This document shows, in pieces, positions 45,987 through 57,394 of a stretch of 64,000 nucleotides of DNA. The DNA is taken from positions 237,314,622 through 237,378,621 of the forward strand of contig NC_053039.3 of assembly GCF_002575655.3 (NCBI RefSeq), written 5' to 3'. This DNA comes from Aegilops tauschii subsp. strangulata. Taxonomy: Eukaryota > Streptophyta > Magnoliopsida > Poales > Poaceae. How positions within the stretch are numbered: position 1 is the first letter of the stretch; each line of letters begins with the position of its first letter. Position numbers and translations under genes: made by a program. The notes beneath the pieces were generated by a model. It searched no databases and was not told the origin of the DNA. It was given only the letters and a program-made list of their open reading frames with translations.

Positions 45987-46846
45987 ATGTCTGAAATTGG
46001 GGAAATTATTGTCGATATGGACAATAATAATATCATGGAAAATTCTGATGCTCCTGCTGAAGAACCCCCTACCTTGCATACAAAAAATTTCGAATTGGTA
46101 GTGGTAATATTATTGGAAGAGGGGTTATTCAAGATTTCTTTACTTGTGCCGGTGCTTTGCCTTCTACGGGCAGTTCCATTCTTCATAGAACTAGTAGTCT
46201 TGCGGACGCTATTGCCATGCTTATAGTTGAACTTCAAAGGCAATTTATGCACTTGCACCCTTGCATACAAAGGATTTTCCTAGAATTTTCTAATATAGGG
46301 CATTCTTCTGTTAAGCGTGCCGCTACTATCTTTTTGGCTCATGAGTTCAGATTTATAATAAAAGAGGCCAAAGAAATCTTTGCGCATTATATGGTGGACG
46401 CTGGCCGTCCTCCCATAGAGGCTATCCTCTGTGATCAAGATGAAATAATGCGTTTTCAATCTCTAGACTATGTTGCTTTCAATGAAAACCTTAGAAAGAA
46501 GGTCCCTACCAATGTTCTAGTTGATAAAATTTCTGAACTTAATGATGATTTGGCTATTCGAAATAATGAGCTAGGATATTCTCTCAAGTATAGGCTCACA
46601 AAGTTCTGTCAAAAGAATGCTTATAATGATGAATTGGTTGTGCAATACGAAGGGCCGAAGGAGGAACCTATACCTCCTAAAATTGATCTTGGGGACTTTT
46701 GTCCCATTAAATTTAGCCCTTTTGATTACTTTTGCTTGCCTCAAAGGAAACTTTCTGCTGAACGTAGAGAATATGAAATGATTTTAATGATCTATCCTAT
46801 TACTATGGCACTACCTAGATCTATTCTTGCTTCTATGCCTAGCTAG
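45987..46846 (+). pseudogene. ORF of unknown function in element 3, one frameshift
   Basis: ATG at 45987 (MSEIGEIIVDMD). One A appears to be missing in the run near 46083; after it the frame is open to TAG at 46844-46846, giving about 286 codons. An acidic N-terminus is followed by ILHRTSSLADAIAMLIVEL, HLHPCIQRIFLEFSNIGH, TIFLAHEFRFIIKEAKEI, VDAGRPPIEAILCDQDE, ISELNDDLAIRNNELGY and FCPIKFSPFDYFCLPQRK. The central part looks helical. The match to element 1 is strong and in order, so the protein was maintained in the family, yet I recognise no known domain. It may act in packaging or in helping a partner element's gag. Confidence 0.75.
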
Positions 46847-49713
46847 GGGCGTTAAACGATAGCGCTTGTTGGGAGGCAACCCAATTTTATTTTTAGTTTT
46901 TTTTTGCTTTTTGCTTCTGTTTAGGAATAAATATTTTCTCTAGCCTCTGGTTAGATGTGTTTTTATGTTTTAATTAGTGTTTGTGCCAAGTTTAACCTAT
47001 AGGATCTTCTTGGATGATAGTTATTTGATCTTGCAGAAAATTCCAGAAACTTTCTGTTCACGAAAATAATTGTTAAATATCACCAGAACGTGATAAAATA
47101 TTGATTCCAATTGCTGCTGATCAATAAACAAATTTTCTAGGTCGTCCTATTTTGGCTGATTTTTTTGAGTTCAGAAGTTTGCGTTAGTTACAGATTACTA
47201 CAGACTGTTCTGTTTTTGACAGATTCTGTTTTTCGTGTGTTGTTTGCTTATTTTGATGAATCTATGGCTAGTAAAATAGTTTATAAACCATAGATAAGTT
47301 GGAATACAGTCGGTTTAACACCAATATAAATAAAGAATGAGTTCATTACAGTACCTTGAAGCAGTCTTTTGTTTTCTTTCGCTAACGGAGCTCACGAGAT
47401 TTTCTGCTGAGTTTTGTGTTGTGAAGTTTTCAAGTTTTGGGTGAAAGATTTGATGGATTATGGAACAAGGAGTGGCAAGAGCCTAAGCTTGGGGATGCCC
47501 ATGGCACCCCCAAGATATTCTAAGGACACCTAAAAGCCAAAGCTTGGGGATGCCCCGGAAGGCATCCCCTCTTTCGTCTACTTCCATCGGTAACTTTACT
47601 TGGAGCTATATTTTTATTCACCACATGATATGTGTTTTGCTTGGAGCGTCTTGTATGATTTGAGTCTTTGCTTTTTAGTTTACCACAATCATCTTTGCTG
47701 TACACACCTTTTGAGAGATACACACATGATTCGGAAATTATTAGAATACTCTATGTGCTTCACTTATATCTTTTGAGTTATATAGTTTTTGCTCTAGTAC
47801 TTCACTTATATCTTTTAGAGCACGGTGGTGGATTTGTTTTATAGAAACTATTGATCTCTCATGCTTCACTAAAGATTATTTTGAGAGTCTTAAATAGCAT
47901 GGTAATTTGCTTAAATACTCCTAATATGCTAGGTATTCAAGATTAGTAAAAACTTTCTTATGAGTGTGTTGAATACTAAGAGAAGTTTGATGCTTGATGA
48001 TTGTTTTGAGACATGGAGGTAGTGATATTAAAGTTGTGCTAGTTGAGTAGTTGTGAATTTGAGAAATACTTGTGTTGAAGTTTGATAGTCCCGTAGCATG
48101 CACGTATGGTAAACGTTATGTAACAAATTTGAAACATGAGGTGTTCTTTGATTGTCCTCCTTATGAGTGGCGGTCGGGGACGAGCGATGGTATTTTCCTA
48201 CCAATCTACCCCCCTAGGAGCATGCGCGTAGTGCTTAGTTTTTGATGACTTGTAGATTTTTGCAATAAGTATGTGAGTTCTTTTTGACTAATGCTGAGTC
48301 CATGGATTATACGCACTCTCACCTTTCCATCATTGCTAGCCTCTTCGGTACCGTGCATTGCCCTTTCTCACATTGAGAGTTGGTGCAAACTTCGCCGGTG
48401 CATCCAAACCCCGTGATATGATACGCTCTTTCACTGCATTGCCCTTTATCACATTGAGAGTTGGTGCAAACTTTGCCGGTGCATCCAAACCCCGTGATAT
48501 GATACGCTCTTTCACACATAAACCTCCTTATATCTTCCTCAAAACAGCCACCATACCTACCTATTATGGCATTTCCATAGCCATTCCGAGATATATTGCC
48601 ATGCAACTTTCCACCGTTCCGTTTATCATGACACGTTCATCATTGTCATATTGCTTTGCATGATCATGTAGTTGACATAGTATTTGTGGCAAAGCTACCG
48701 TTCATAATTCTTTCATACATGTCACTCTTGGTTCATTGCATATCCCGGTACACCGCCGGAGGAATTCATATAGAGTCATACTTTGTTCTAGTATGGAGTT
48801 GTAATCATTGAGTTGTAAATAAATAGAAGTGTGATGATCATCATTTTCTAGAGCATTGTCCCAAGTGAGGAATAAAAAAAGAGAGAAAGGCCATAAAAAA
48901 GAGAAGGCCCAAAAAAATGAGAGAAAAAGAGAGAAGGGACAAAGTTACTATCCTTTTACCACACTTGTGCTTCAAAGTAGCACCATAATCTTCATGATAG
49001 AGAGTCTCTTGTTTTGTCACTTTCATATACTAGTGGGAATTTTTCATTATAGAACTTGGCTTGTATATTCCAACAATGGGCCTCCTCAAGTGCCCTAGGT
49101 CTTCGTGAGAAAGCAAGTTGGATGCACACCCACTTAGTTTCTTTTGTTGAGCTTTCATATATTTATAGCTCTAGTGCATCCGTTGCATGGCAATCACTAC
49201 TCCTTGCATTAACATCAATCGATGGGCATCTCCATAGCTCATTGATGTGAGACTTTCTACTTTTTTGTCTTCTCCATATAACCCCCATCGTCATATTCTA
49301 TTCCACCCATAGTGCTATATCCATGGCTCACGCTCATGTATTGCGTGAAGGTTGAAAAAGTTTGAGATTACTAAAGTATGAAACAATTGCTTGGCTTGTC
49401 ATCGGGGTTGTGCATGATGAGAGCATTCTTGTGTGACAAAAATGGAGCATGACTAAACTATATGATTTTGTAGGGATGAACTTTCTTTGGCCATGTTATT
49501 TTGAGAGGACATAATTGCTTAGTTAGTATGCTTGAAGTATTATTATTTTTATGTCAATATTGAACTTTTATCTTGAATCTTTCCAATCTAAATATTCATA
49601 CCACAATTAAGAAGAATTACATTGAAATTATGCCAAATAGCATTCCACATCAAAAATTCTGTTTTTATCATTTACCTACTCGAGGACGAGCATGAATTAA
49701 GCTTGGGGATGCT
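46847..49713 (+). other. Non-coding internal domain and polypurine tract of element 3
   Basis: Begins with the conserved block after the stop codon (46847-46885) and ends AAGCTTGGGGATGCT at 49700-49713. It holds an 81-bp tandem duplication (48355-48516) and a purine tract (48870-48940). No persistent open frame. Confidence 0.8.
48355..48516 (+). repeat. 81-bp tandem duplication
   Basis: Two copies, 48355-48435 and 48436-48516, each starting gcattgccctttctcacatt or a one-base variant, and ending gatatgatacgctctttcac. They differ at about three positions. Elements 1 and 2 have only a short, different sequence at this place. Confidence 0.9.
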
Positions 49714-51294
49714 TGATACGTCTCCAACGTATCGATAATTTTTGATTGCTCCATGCTATATTATCTTCTGTTTTGGACATTATTGGGCTTTATTATACAC
49801 TTTTATATTATTTTTGGGACTAACCTATTAACCGGAGGTCCAACCCAGAATTGTTGTTTTTTTTGCCTATTTCAGAGTTTCACAGAAAAAGAATATCAAA
49901 CGGAGTCCAAACGGAATGAAACCTTCGGGAACGTGATTTTCGGAACGAACATGATCCAGAGGACTTGGACCCTACGTCAAGAAAGCTACCAGGAAGCCAC
50001 GAGGTAGGGGGGCGCCTACCCCCTCGGCACGACCTCCACCCTCGTGGGCCCCACGTTGCTCCACCGACGTACTCCTTCCTCCTATATATACCTACGTACC
50101 CCCAAACGATCAGATACGGAGCCAAAAACCTAATTCCACCGCCGCAACCTTCTGTACCTGTGAGATCCCATCTTGGGGCCTGTTCCAGAGCTCCGCCGGA
50201 GGGGGCATCGATCACGGAGGGCTTCTACATCAACACCATAGCCTCTCCGATGATGTGTGAGTAGTTTACCTCAGACCCTCGGGTCCATAGTTATTAGCTA
50301 GATGGCTTCTTCTCTCTTTTTGGATCTCAATACAATGTTCTCCCCCTCTCTTGTGGAGATCTATTCGATGTAATCTTCTTTTGCGGTGTGTTTGTTGAGA
50401 CCGATGAATTGTGGGGTTATGATCAAGTTTATCTATGAACAATATTTGAATCTTCTGAATTCTTTTATGTATGATTGGTTATCTTTGCAAGTTCTTCGAA
50501 TTATCAGTTTGGTTTGGCCTACTAGATTGATCTTTCTTGCAATGGGAGAAGTGCTTAGCTTTGGGTTCAATCTTGCGGTGTCCTTTCCCAATGACAGCAG
50601 GGGCAGCAAGGCACGTATTGTATTGTTGCCATCGAGGATAAAAAGATGGGGTTTATATCATATTGCTTGAGTTTATCCCTCTACATCATGTCATCTTGCT
50701 TAATGCGTTACTCTGTTCTTACGAACTTAATACTCTAGACGCATGCTGGATAGCGGTCGATGTGTGGAGTAATAGTAGTAGATGCAGGCAGGAGTCGGTC
50801 TACTTGTCTCGGACGTGATGCCTATATACATGATCATACCTAGATATTCTCATAACTATGCTCAATTTTGTCAATTGCTCAACAGTAATTTGTTCACCCA
50901 CCATAAATACATATGCTCTTGAGAGAAGCCACTAGTGAAACCTATGGCCCCCGGATCTATTTTCCATCATATTAATCTTCCAACACTTAGCTATTTCCGT
51001 TGCCTTTTATTTTGCTTTTATTTTACTTTGCATCTTTATCATAAAAATACCAAAAATATTATCTTATCATATCTATCAGATCTCACTCTCGTAAGTGACC
51101 GTGTAGGGATTGACAACCCCTTATCGCGTTGGTTGCGAGGATTTATTTGTTTGTGTAGGTGCGAGGGACTTGTGCGTGGCCTCCTACTGGATTGATACCT
51201 TGGTTCTCAAAAACCGAGGGAAATACTTATGCTACTTTGCTGCATCACCCTTTCCTCTCCAAGGGAAAACCATCGCAGTGCTCAAGAGGTAGCA
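49714..51294 (+). repeat. 3' LTR of element 3 (1581 bp)
   Basis: TGATACGTCTCC at 49714 to CTCAAGAGGTAGCA at 51294, then the gtact duplication. Confidence 0.93.
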
Positions 51295-51299
51295 GTACT

Positions 51300-51475
51300 C
51301 TTTGGGTATTAATCACATGGCGATGTGAACTAGATTATTGACTCTAGTAAACCCTTTGGTTGTTGATCACATGGCGATGTTAACTATGGGTGTTAATCAC
51401 ATGGCGATGTGAAATATTGGTGTTAATCACATGGCCATACGAACTGGATTATTGAATCTAGTGCAAATGGGAGAC
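51300..51475 (+). repeat. Short direct repeats and polypurine tract of the copia element
   Basis: Four imperfect copies of a unit like tgttaatcacatggcgatgt, with the spacer agattattgactctag occurring twice. The purine-rich AAATGGGAGA (51465-51474) just before LTR 2 is the plus-strand primer. Such repeats ahead of the polypurine tract are familiar from this copia group. Confidence 0.8.
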
Positions 51476-53239
51476 TGAAGGAAATGTGCCGAAGAGGCAA
51501 TAATAAAGTTGTTATTTTATATTTCCTAATTCATGATAAAGGTTTATTATTCATGTTATAATTGTATTGATCGAAACCTTAATACATGTGTGAATACACA
51601 AACAAACACCGTGTCCCTGGTGAGCCTCTACTAGACTAGCTCGTCGATCAAAGATGGTTAAGCTTTCCTAACCATTGACATGAGTTGTCATTTGATAATG
51701 GTATCACATCATGAGGAGAATGATGTGATGGACAAGACCCATCCATTAGCTTAGCATTATGATCGTCCAGTTTTATTGCTATTGCTTTCTTCATGTCAAA
51801 TACATATTCCTTCGACTATGAGATTATGCAACTCCCGGATACCAGAGCAATGCCTCGTGTGCTATCAAACATCACAACGTAACTGGGTGATTATAAAGAT
51901 GCTCTACAGGTATCTCCGAAGGTGTTTGTTGAGTTGGCATAGATCGAGATTATGATTTGTCGCTTCGAGTATCGGAGAGGTATCTCTGGGCCCTCTCGGT
52001 AATACAGGTCATAAGCTTGCAAGCAAATGACTAAGGAGCTGGTCACAAGGTGATGTATTATGGAACGAGTAAAGAGACTTGCCGGTAACGAGATTGAACT
52101 AGGTATGAAGATACCGACGATCGAATCTCGGGCAAGTAACATACCGATAGACAAAGGGAGTTACGTATGTTGTCATAACGGTTCGACCGATAAAGATCTT
52201 CATAGAATATGTAGGAGCCAATATGTGCATCCAGGTTCCGCTATTGGTTATTGACCGGATAGGTGTCTCGGTCATGTCTACATAGTTCTCGAACACGTAG
52301 GGTCTGCACGCTTAACGTTTGATGACAATATAGTATTATATGAGTTATTTGATTTGGTGACCGAATGTTGTTCGGAGTCCCGGATGAGATCATGGACATG
52401 ACGAGGAGTCTCGAAATGGTTGAGAGGTAAAGATTGATATATAGGATGATAATATTCGGACACCGGAAGTGTTCTGGAGGGTACCGGGTACATATCGGGT
52501 CACCGGAAAGGAGTTTCGCGCACCCCCGGCGAAGATATGGGACTTATGGGCCAAGAGAGGGAACACACCAACCCACAAGGGCTGGTGCGCCCCTATACAG
52601 GCCAGCCCTATGAGGGGGAGAAGGAAAGAGGGGAGGGAAAGTCAAGTGTGGAGTAGGACTCCCCCTTCCTTCCCTCTCCCCCCCTCTTTCATTCCCCCTT
52701 CTTCTTACACGGAAAGGGGGGCGCAGGGCAAGGCAGCAGCCCAAGGGCTGCCGCAAGGTCTCTTGGGGCGCCCTAGGGGCTGCCTCCTCCCCTCCCACCT
52801 ATATATACATGGGTAGGGGTGCCACACAATGAGACACAACATTGTCTTAGCCGTGTGCGGCGCCCCCGTCCACCGTTTACTCCCTCGGTCATATTTTGGT
52901 AGTGCTTTGGCGAAGCCCTGCGGAAATCACATCACTATCACCATCACCACGCCATCGTGCTTCCGGAACTCATATACTACCTTGCCGTCTTGCTGGATCA
53001 AGAAGGCGGAGGATGTCACCGAGCTGAACGTGTGTGGAACGCGGAGGTGCCGTGTGTTCGGTACTTGATCAGTTGAAGCGCGAAGAAGTTCGACTACATC
53101 AACCACGTTGAGAAAATCTTCCGCTTACGGTCTATGAGGGTACGTAGACACACTCCCCCCTCGTTGCTATGCATGTCCATGGATAGATCATTGCGTGTGC
53201 GTAGAAATATTTTTGTTTTCCATGCATCAATTCCAAACA
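51476..53239 (+). repeat. LTR 2 of the copia element (1764 bp)
   Basis: Starts TGAAGGAAATGTGCC after the polypurine tract and ends CCAAACA at 53239. It is followed by an internal leader start, not by the taccc duplication, so it is not the outer edge of the element. TATA box at 52800-52808. Confidence 0.92.
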
Positions 53240-53267
53240 GTGGCATCATGAGCCAGGTCTATGCGTC
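53240..53267 (+). other. Second copy of the copia primer site, cut off after 28 bases
   Basis: gtggcatcatgagccaggtc matches the leader start at 11657. It breaks off near 53266 (atgcgt) and joins LTR sequence. Both parents have cgtaga at the break point (leader near 11681, LTR near 10640), so the join probably used that short homology. Confidence 0.9.
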
Positions 53268-54293
53268 TAATATGTAGGAGCCAATATGGGCAACCAGGTT
53301 CTGCTATTGGTTATTGGCCGGAGAGGTGTCTCGGTCATGTCTACATAGTTCTCCAACCCGTAGGGTCCGCACACTTAACGTTCGATGACGATATAGTATT
53401 ATATGAGTTATGTGATCTGGTGACCGAATGTTATTCGGACTCCCGGATGAGATCACAGACATGACGAGGAGTCTCGAAATGGCCGAGAGGTAAAGAATGA
53501 TATATAGGACGATAGTATTCGGACACCGGAAGTGTTCCGGAGGGTACCGGGTACATATTGGGTCACCGGAAAGGAGTTTCGGGCACCCCCGGCAAAGATA
53601 TGGGCCTTATGGGCCAAGAGAGGGAACACACCAGCCCACAAGGGGCTGGTGCGCCCCTATACAGGCCGGCCCTATGAGGGGGACAAGGAAAGAGGGGAGG
53701 GAAAGGAAAGTGTGGAGTAGGACTCCCCCTTCCTTCCCTCCCCCCTAGTTTCCTTCCCCCTTCTTCTTAAAAGGAAAGGGGGCGCAGGGCAAGGCAGCAC
53801 TGCCCCAGGTCTCTTGGGGCGCCCTAGGGGTTGCCTCCTCCCCTCCCACCTATATATATACATGGGTAGGGGACGCCACACAATGAGACACAACATTGTC
53901 TTAGCCGTGTGCGGCGTCCCCGCCCACCGTTTACTCCCTCAGTAATATTTTCGTAGTGCTTAGGCGAAGCCCTAGGGAGATCACTTCACCATCACCGTCA
54001 CCACGCTATCGTGCTGCCGGAACTCATCTACTACCTCGCCGTCTTGCTGGATCAAGAAGGCGGAGGACGTCACCGAGATGAACGTGTGGAGAACGCGGAG
54101 GTGCAGTGCGTTCTGTACTTGATTGGTTGAAGCGCGTAGAAGTTCGACTACATCAACCGCATTGAGAAACGCTTCCGCTTACGGGCTACGAGGGTATGTA
54201 GACACACTCTCCCCCCTTTTTCTATGCATCTCCATGGATAAATCATTGCGTGTGCATAGAAATTTTTTGTTTTCCATGCAACGATTCCCAACA
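53268..54293 (+). repeat. LTR 3 of the copia element, 5'-truncated (1026 bp)
   Basis: Corresponds to the LTR from aatatgtaggagccaatatg to the end CCCAACA, followed by the taccc duplication that matches 9910-9914. TATA box at 53851-53860. Confidence 0.92.
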
Positions 54294-54298
54294 TACCC

Positions 54299-54703
54299 AG
54301 GTTCAGCACCTCACGGTGGAGGTAAAAGCATATGCCCTGCTTTGTGTTTATATATGATGATGATCTCGATTACAAGGGTGCGACTTGGCTAACCTAGTAC
54401 TCGAGAGCTTGTAACCTAGTCCTCTCTGCCTCAGGGGCTCCCCTTTATATATACGTGGAGGCTCTGGGCTTACAACAGAGTCCGGGTCGCATTGCAACCC
54501 GTGTGCTAATATGCTTCCTACTTATCTTGCTAAGTAAGAAAACTCCTTGGGCGCCTTGACTATGAAGGCATCTCGGTCCTTGGGCCATAAGTCGGCCTAC
54601 CTGGTGGCTTATCCTTGGGGCCTTGGTTTTCTAGACAATCACAACCCACCTGTTGAGTTCTTCTAAGAGTCGTCGTAGAATGACCCGGCCCTAAACGGGC
54701 GGG
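54299..54703 (+). repeat. Host LTR piece between copia element and solo LTR
   Basis: Continues the LTR begun at 9801 (aggttcagcacctcacggtg). No gene. Ends in the gcggg duplication. Confidence 0.7.
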
Positions 54704-56287
54704 TGATACGTCTCCAATGTATCTATAATTTTTGATCGTTCCATGCTATTATATTATCTGTTTTGGAATTTTAATGGGCTTTCATATGCTCTTTTATATT
54801 ATTTTTGTGACTAACCTATTAACCGGAGGCCCAGTGCCAGTTGTTGTTTTTGCCTATTTCAGTGTTTTGCAGAAAAGGAATATCAAACGGAATCCAAACA
54901 GAACGAAACCTTCGCGAGGATCTTTCTTGGAAAAAACGCAATCCAGGAGACTTGGAGTGGAAGTCAGACCCGCAACGAGGCGGCCACGAGGCAGGAGGGC
55001 GTGTCTAGGGGGGTAGGCGCGCCCCCACCCTCGTGGGCCCCTCGTAGCTCCACCGACCTACTTCTTTCGCCTATATATACTCTTATACCCTGAAAACATC
55101 CAGGGGAGCCACGAAACCACTTTTCCACCGCCGCAACCTTCTGTACCCATGAGATCCCATCTTGGGGCCTTTTCCGGCGATCTGTCGGAGGGGGAATCGA
55201 TCACGGAGGGCTTCTACATCAACACCATAGCCTCTCCGATGATGTGTGAGTAGTTTACCACGGACCTTCGGGTCCATAGTTATTAGCTAGATGGTTTCTT
55301 CTCTCTCTTTGGTTCTCAATACAAAGTTCTCCTCGATATTCTTGGAGATCTATTCGATGTAATACTTTTTACGGTGTGTTTGCCGAGATTCGATGAATTG
55401 TGGGTTTATGATCAAGATTATCTATGAACAATATTTGATTCTTCTCTGAATTCTTATATGCATGATTTGATATCTTTGCAAGTCTCTTCGAATTATCGAT
55501 TTAGTTTGGCCTACTAGATTGATCTTTCTTGCAATGGGAGAAGTGCTTAGCTTTGGGTTCAATCTTGCGGTGTCCTTTCCCAGTGACAGCAGGGGCAGCA
55601 AGGCACGTATTGTATTGTTGCCATCGAGGATAAAAAGATGGGGTTTATATCATATTGCTTGAGTTTATCCCTCTACATCATGTCATCTTGCTTAATGCGT
55701 TACTCTGTTCTTACGAACTTAATACTCTAGATGCATGCTGGATAGCGGTCGATGTGTGGAGTAATAGTAGTAGATGCAGAATCGTTTCGGTCTACTTGAC
55801 ACGGACGTGATGCCTATGTTCATGATCATGCCTAGATATTCTCATAACTATGCGCTTTTCTATCAATTGCTCGGCAGTAATTTGTTCACCCACCGTAAGA
55901 TATGCTATCATGAGAGAAGCCACTAGTGAAACCTATGGCCCTCGGGTCTATTTTACATCATATTAGTTTATCATCAACTTGCCAATCTCTGTCGCCGTTT
56001 ATTTTGCAATCTTTACTTTCCAATCGATACAAGAAAAATACCAAAAATATTTATCTTATTATCTTTATCAGATCTCACTTCTGCAATTGGCCGTGAAGGG
56101 ATTGACAACCCCTTTATCGCGTTGGTTGCAAGGTTCTTGATTGTTTGTGCTGGTACTAGGCGATTTGCATGTAGTCTCCTAATGGATTGATACCTTGGTT
56201 CTCAAAAACTGAAGGAAATACTTACGCTACTCTGCTGCATCACCCTTTCCTCTTCAAGGGAAAACCAACGATGCTCAAGAGGTAGCA
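54704..56287 (+). repeat. Solo Sabrina-like LTR (1584 bp)
   Basis: Complete LTR, TGATACGTCTCC to CTCAAGAGGTAGCA, flanked on both sides by gcggg (54699-54703 and 56288-56292) and with no internal domain. This is the footprint of recombination between the two LTRs of a former full element. Its diagnostic bases match the partial LTR at 37335-38153. Confidence 0.95.
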
Positions 56288-56292
56288 GCGGG

Positions 56293-57394
56293 TCACATCC
56301 TGGGGTTATATCCCCAACATTACCCCCAGATTGATTTGAATTCATTCATGTGAATCCTCAATCTTATAAACATGGCGAGTTATCTTCCCATCATATATGC
56401 ACCGTCTCCGGATCTCAAAATTCGGCTTATCACACTTCTCTACTTGTCATCTTTCCATGTCTTTGAATCCTGACGTCATCTTCCGGATTTGACATCATAA
56501 CTTGTGTACACCTATTAATCTCGAAAATCGAGGCGTCCATTACTCAAGAGTTACCACGACCCCTGTATTTTCACGCTTGCCGCTTCTCCTTCTGCTTTTT
56601 TCCTTATAAATATACCCGAAGGGGGTTCCTTTTACTTTTTACTGTCTCATCCGCCCCGCTTCGTCTTCTTCCTCGTGCTCAGCTCATCCTCGACCGCACC
56701 GCCGCAGCGCTTCCTCGAGCTCATCGACCTCCTTGTCCACGACCGCGGTGCCGTTGTGCTTCCGCGAGCTTCTTTGTCACCTTCCGCCGCATCCAGGTAT
56801 GTAAAAACTTCTTATTTTAGATCTACATTATCCCCTTCCATAGTTCGTCGGTGGTTCATCCGAGTTCATCGGTTTCACATCACCAGTGCTGTTTTTAGAT
56901 CTAGACCTTAATGAACTCCTCGTAGGAATGCGTCGCTAGTCATGACACCATTTTTTGCATCTAGGAACTTGAAATCTTTGTTAAAATCCGCGAGTAAAAC
57001 AAACATCGCTCCCAGTGCTCACCTTAGGTTTAGCAAATATTATCTCTTTAGACTATTTTGTAGATATGTGATCTTAGACATCTTGATGGAAACTTGTTTG
57101 TTCAACACTTAATGAAAAAAACCAGTTCTCAATCTTGGATAACCCGCCTTATATTTTGTCTGCCCAACATTGTAAATCATGAGCCGCCTATTATTATAAA
57201 TCATTGACCTTTGTTAGACCGACTCATTTATTGGGTAACTTATCCACAGTCAATAAGCATGCCGAATCATTTAACCATAGTTACTTTATTGTACTGCCTC
57301 CTTATCATATAAATCACTAAGCGAGTTGTAGTTCATAAATGACCCGCCATCCATATTTTTCTGCAGTCTTTAGTCTTTGCTTAGGCGACTCATC
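56293..57394 (+). promoter_or_regulatory. Promoter, leader and leader intron of the layer-2 element
   Basis: TATAAATA at 56605-56612 is followed by a pyrimidine-rich start region and a C-rich leader. A splice donor (CCAG/GTATGT, 56796/56797) and an acceptor (TTTTTCTGCAG, ending 57366) define a likely 570-bp leader intron. The 78-codon open frame at 56675-56911 crosses the donor and is probably spurious. Confidence 0.55.

Larger units (their letters stand above)
44226..51294 (+). mobile_element. Sabrina-like non-autonomous element 3, complete (7069 bp)
   Basis: Flanked by gtact at 44221-44225 and 51295-51299, inside the copia element downstream of RNase H. It has two LTRs, one primer site, one ORF, a non-coding internal domain and a polypurine tract, with no nested guest. 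This is the cleanest copy of the family here and the best reference for the others. Confidence 0.95.
9915..54293 (+). mobile_element. Angela/BARE-1-type copia retrotransposon, composite with nested insertions
   Basis: Flanked by the 5-bp duplication taccc at 9910-9914 and 54294-54298. Without its two nested guests (15432-43678 and 44226-51294) and their duplications it is about 9.1 kb. Order: LTR 1, primer site, gag, protease remnant, truncated integrase, reverse transcriptase, RNase H remnant, short repeats, polypurine tract, LTR 2, a second primer site, and a truncated LTR 3. The start TGAAGGAAATATGCC and the primer-site context are characteristic of the Angela/BARE-1/WIS copia group. All coding parts are broken. 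Confidence 0.92.

Noticed and set aside
48355..48516. Repeat with unique spacers (CRISPR-like)
   Set aside because: It is a simple two-copy tandem duplication in a plant retrotransposon, with no spacers.
52469..52816. 115-codon open frame in copia LTR 2
   Set aside because: LTR sequence; the equivalent frames in LTR 1 and LTR 3 differ in length and phase.
51476..54293. Reading LTR 2 plus LTR 3 as a separate copia insertion
   Set aside because: The short direct repeats and polypurine tract of the first copia element lead directly into LTR 2, and the outer taccc pair encloses all three LTRs.
56675..56911. 78-codon open frame upstream of the Transposase_28-like ORF
   Set aside because: It crosses a good splice donor and lies in the leader, so it is probably not translated as such.
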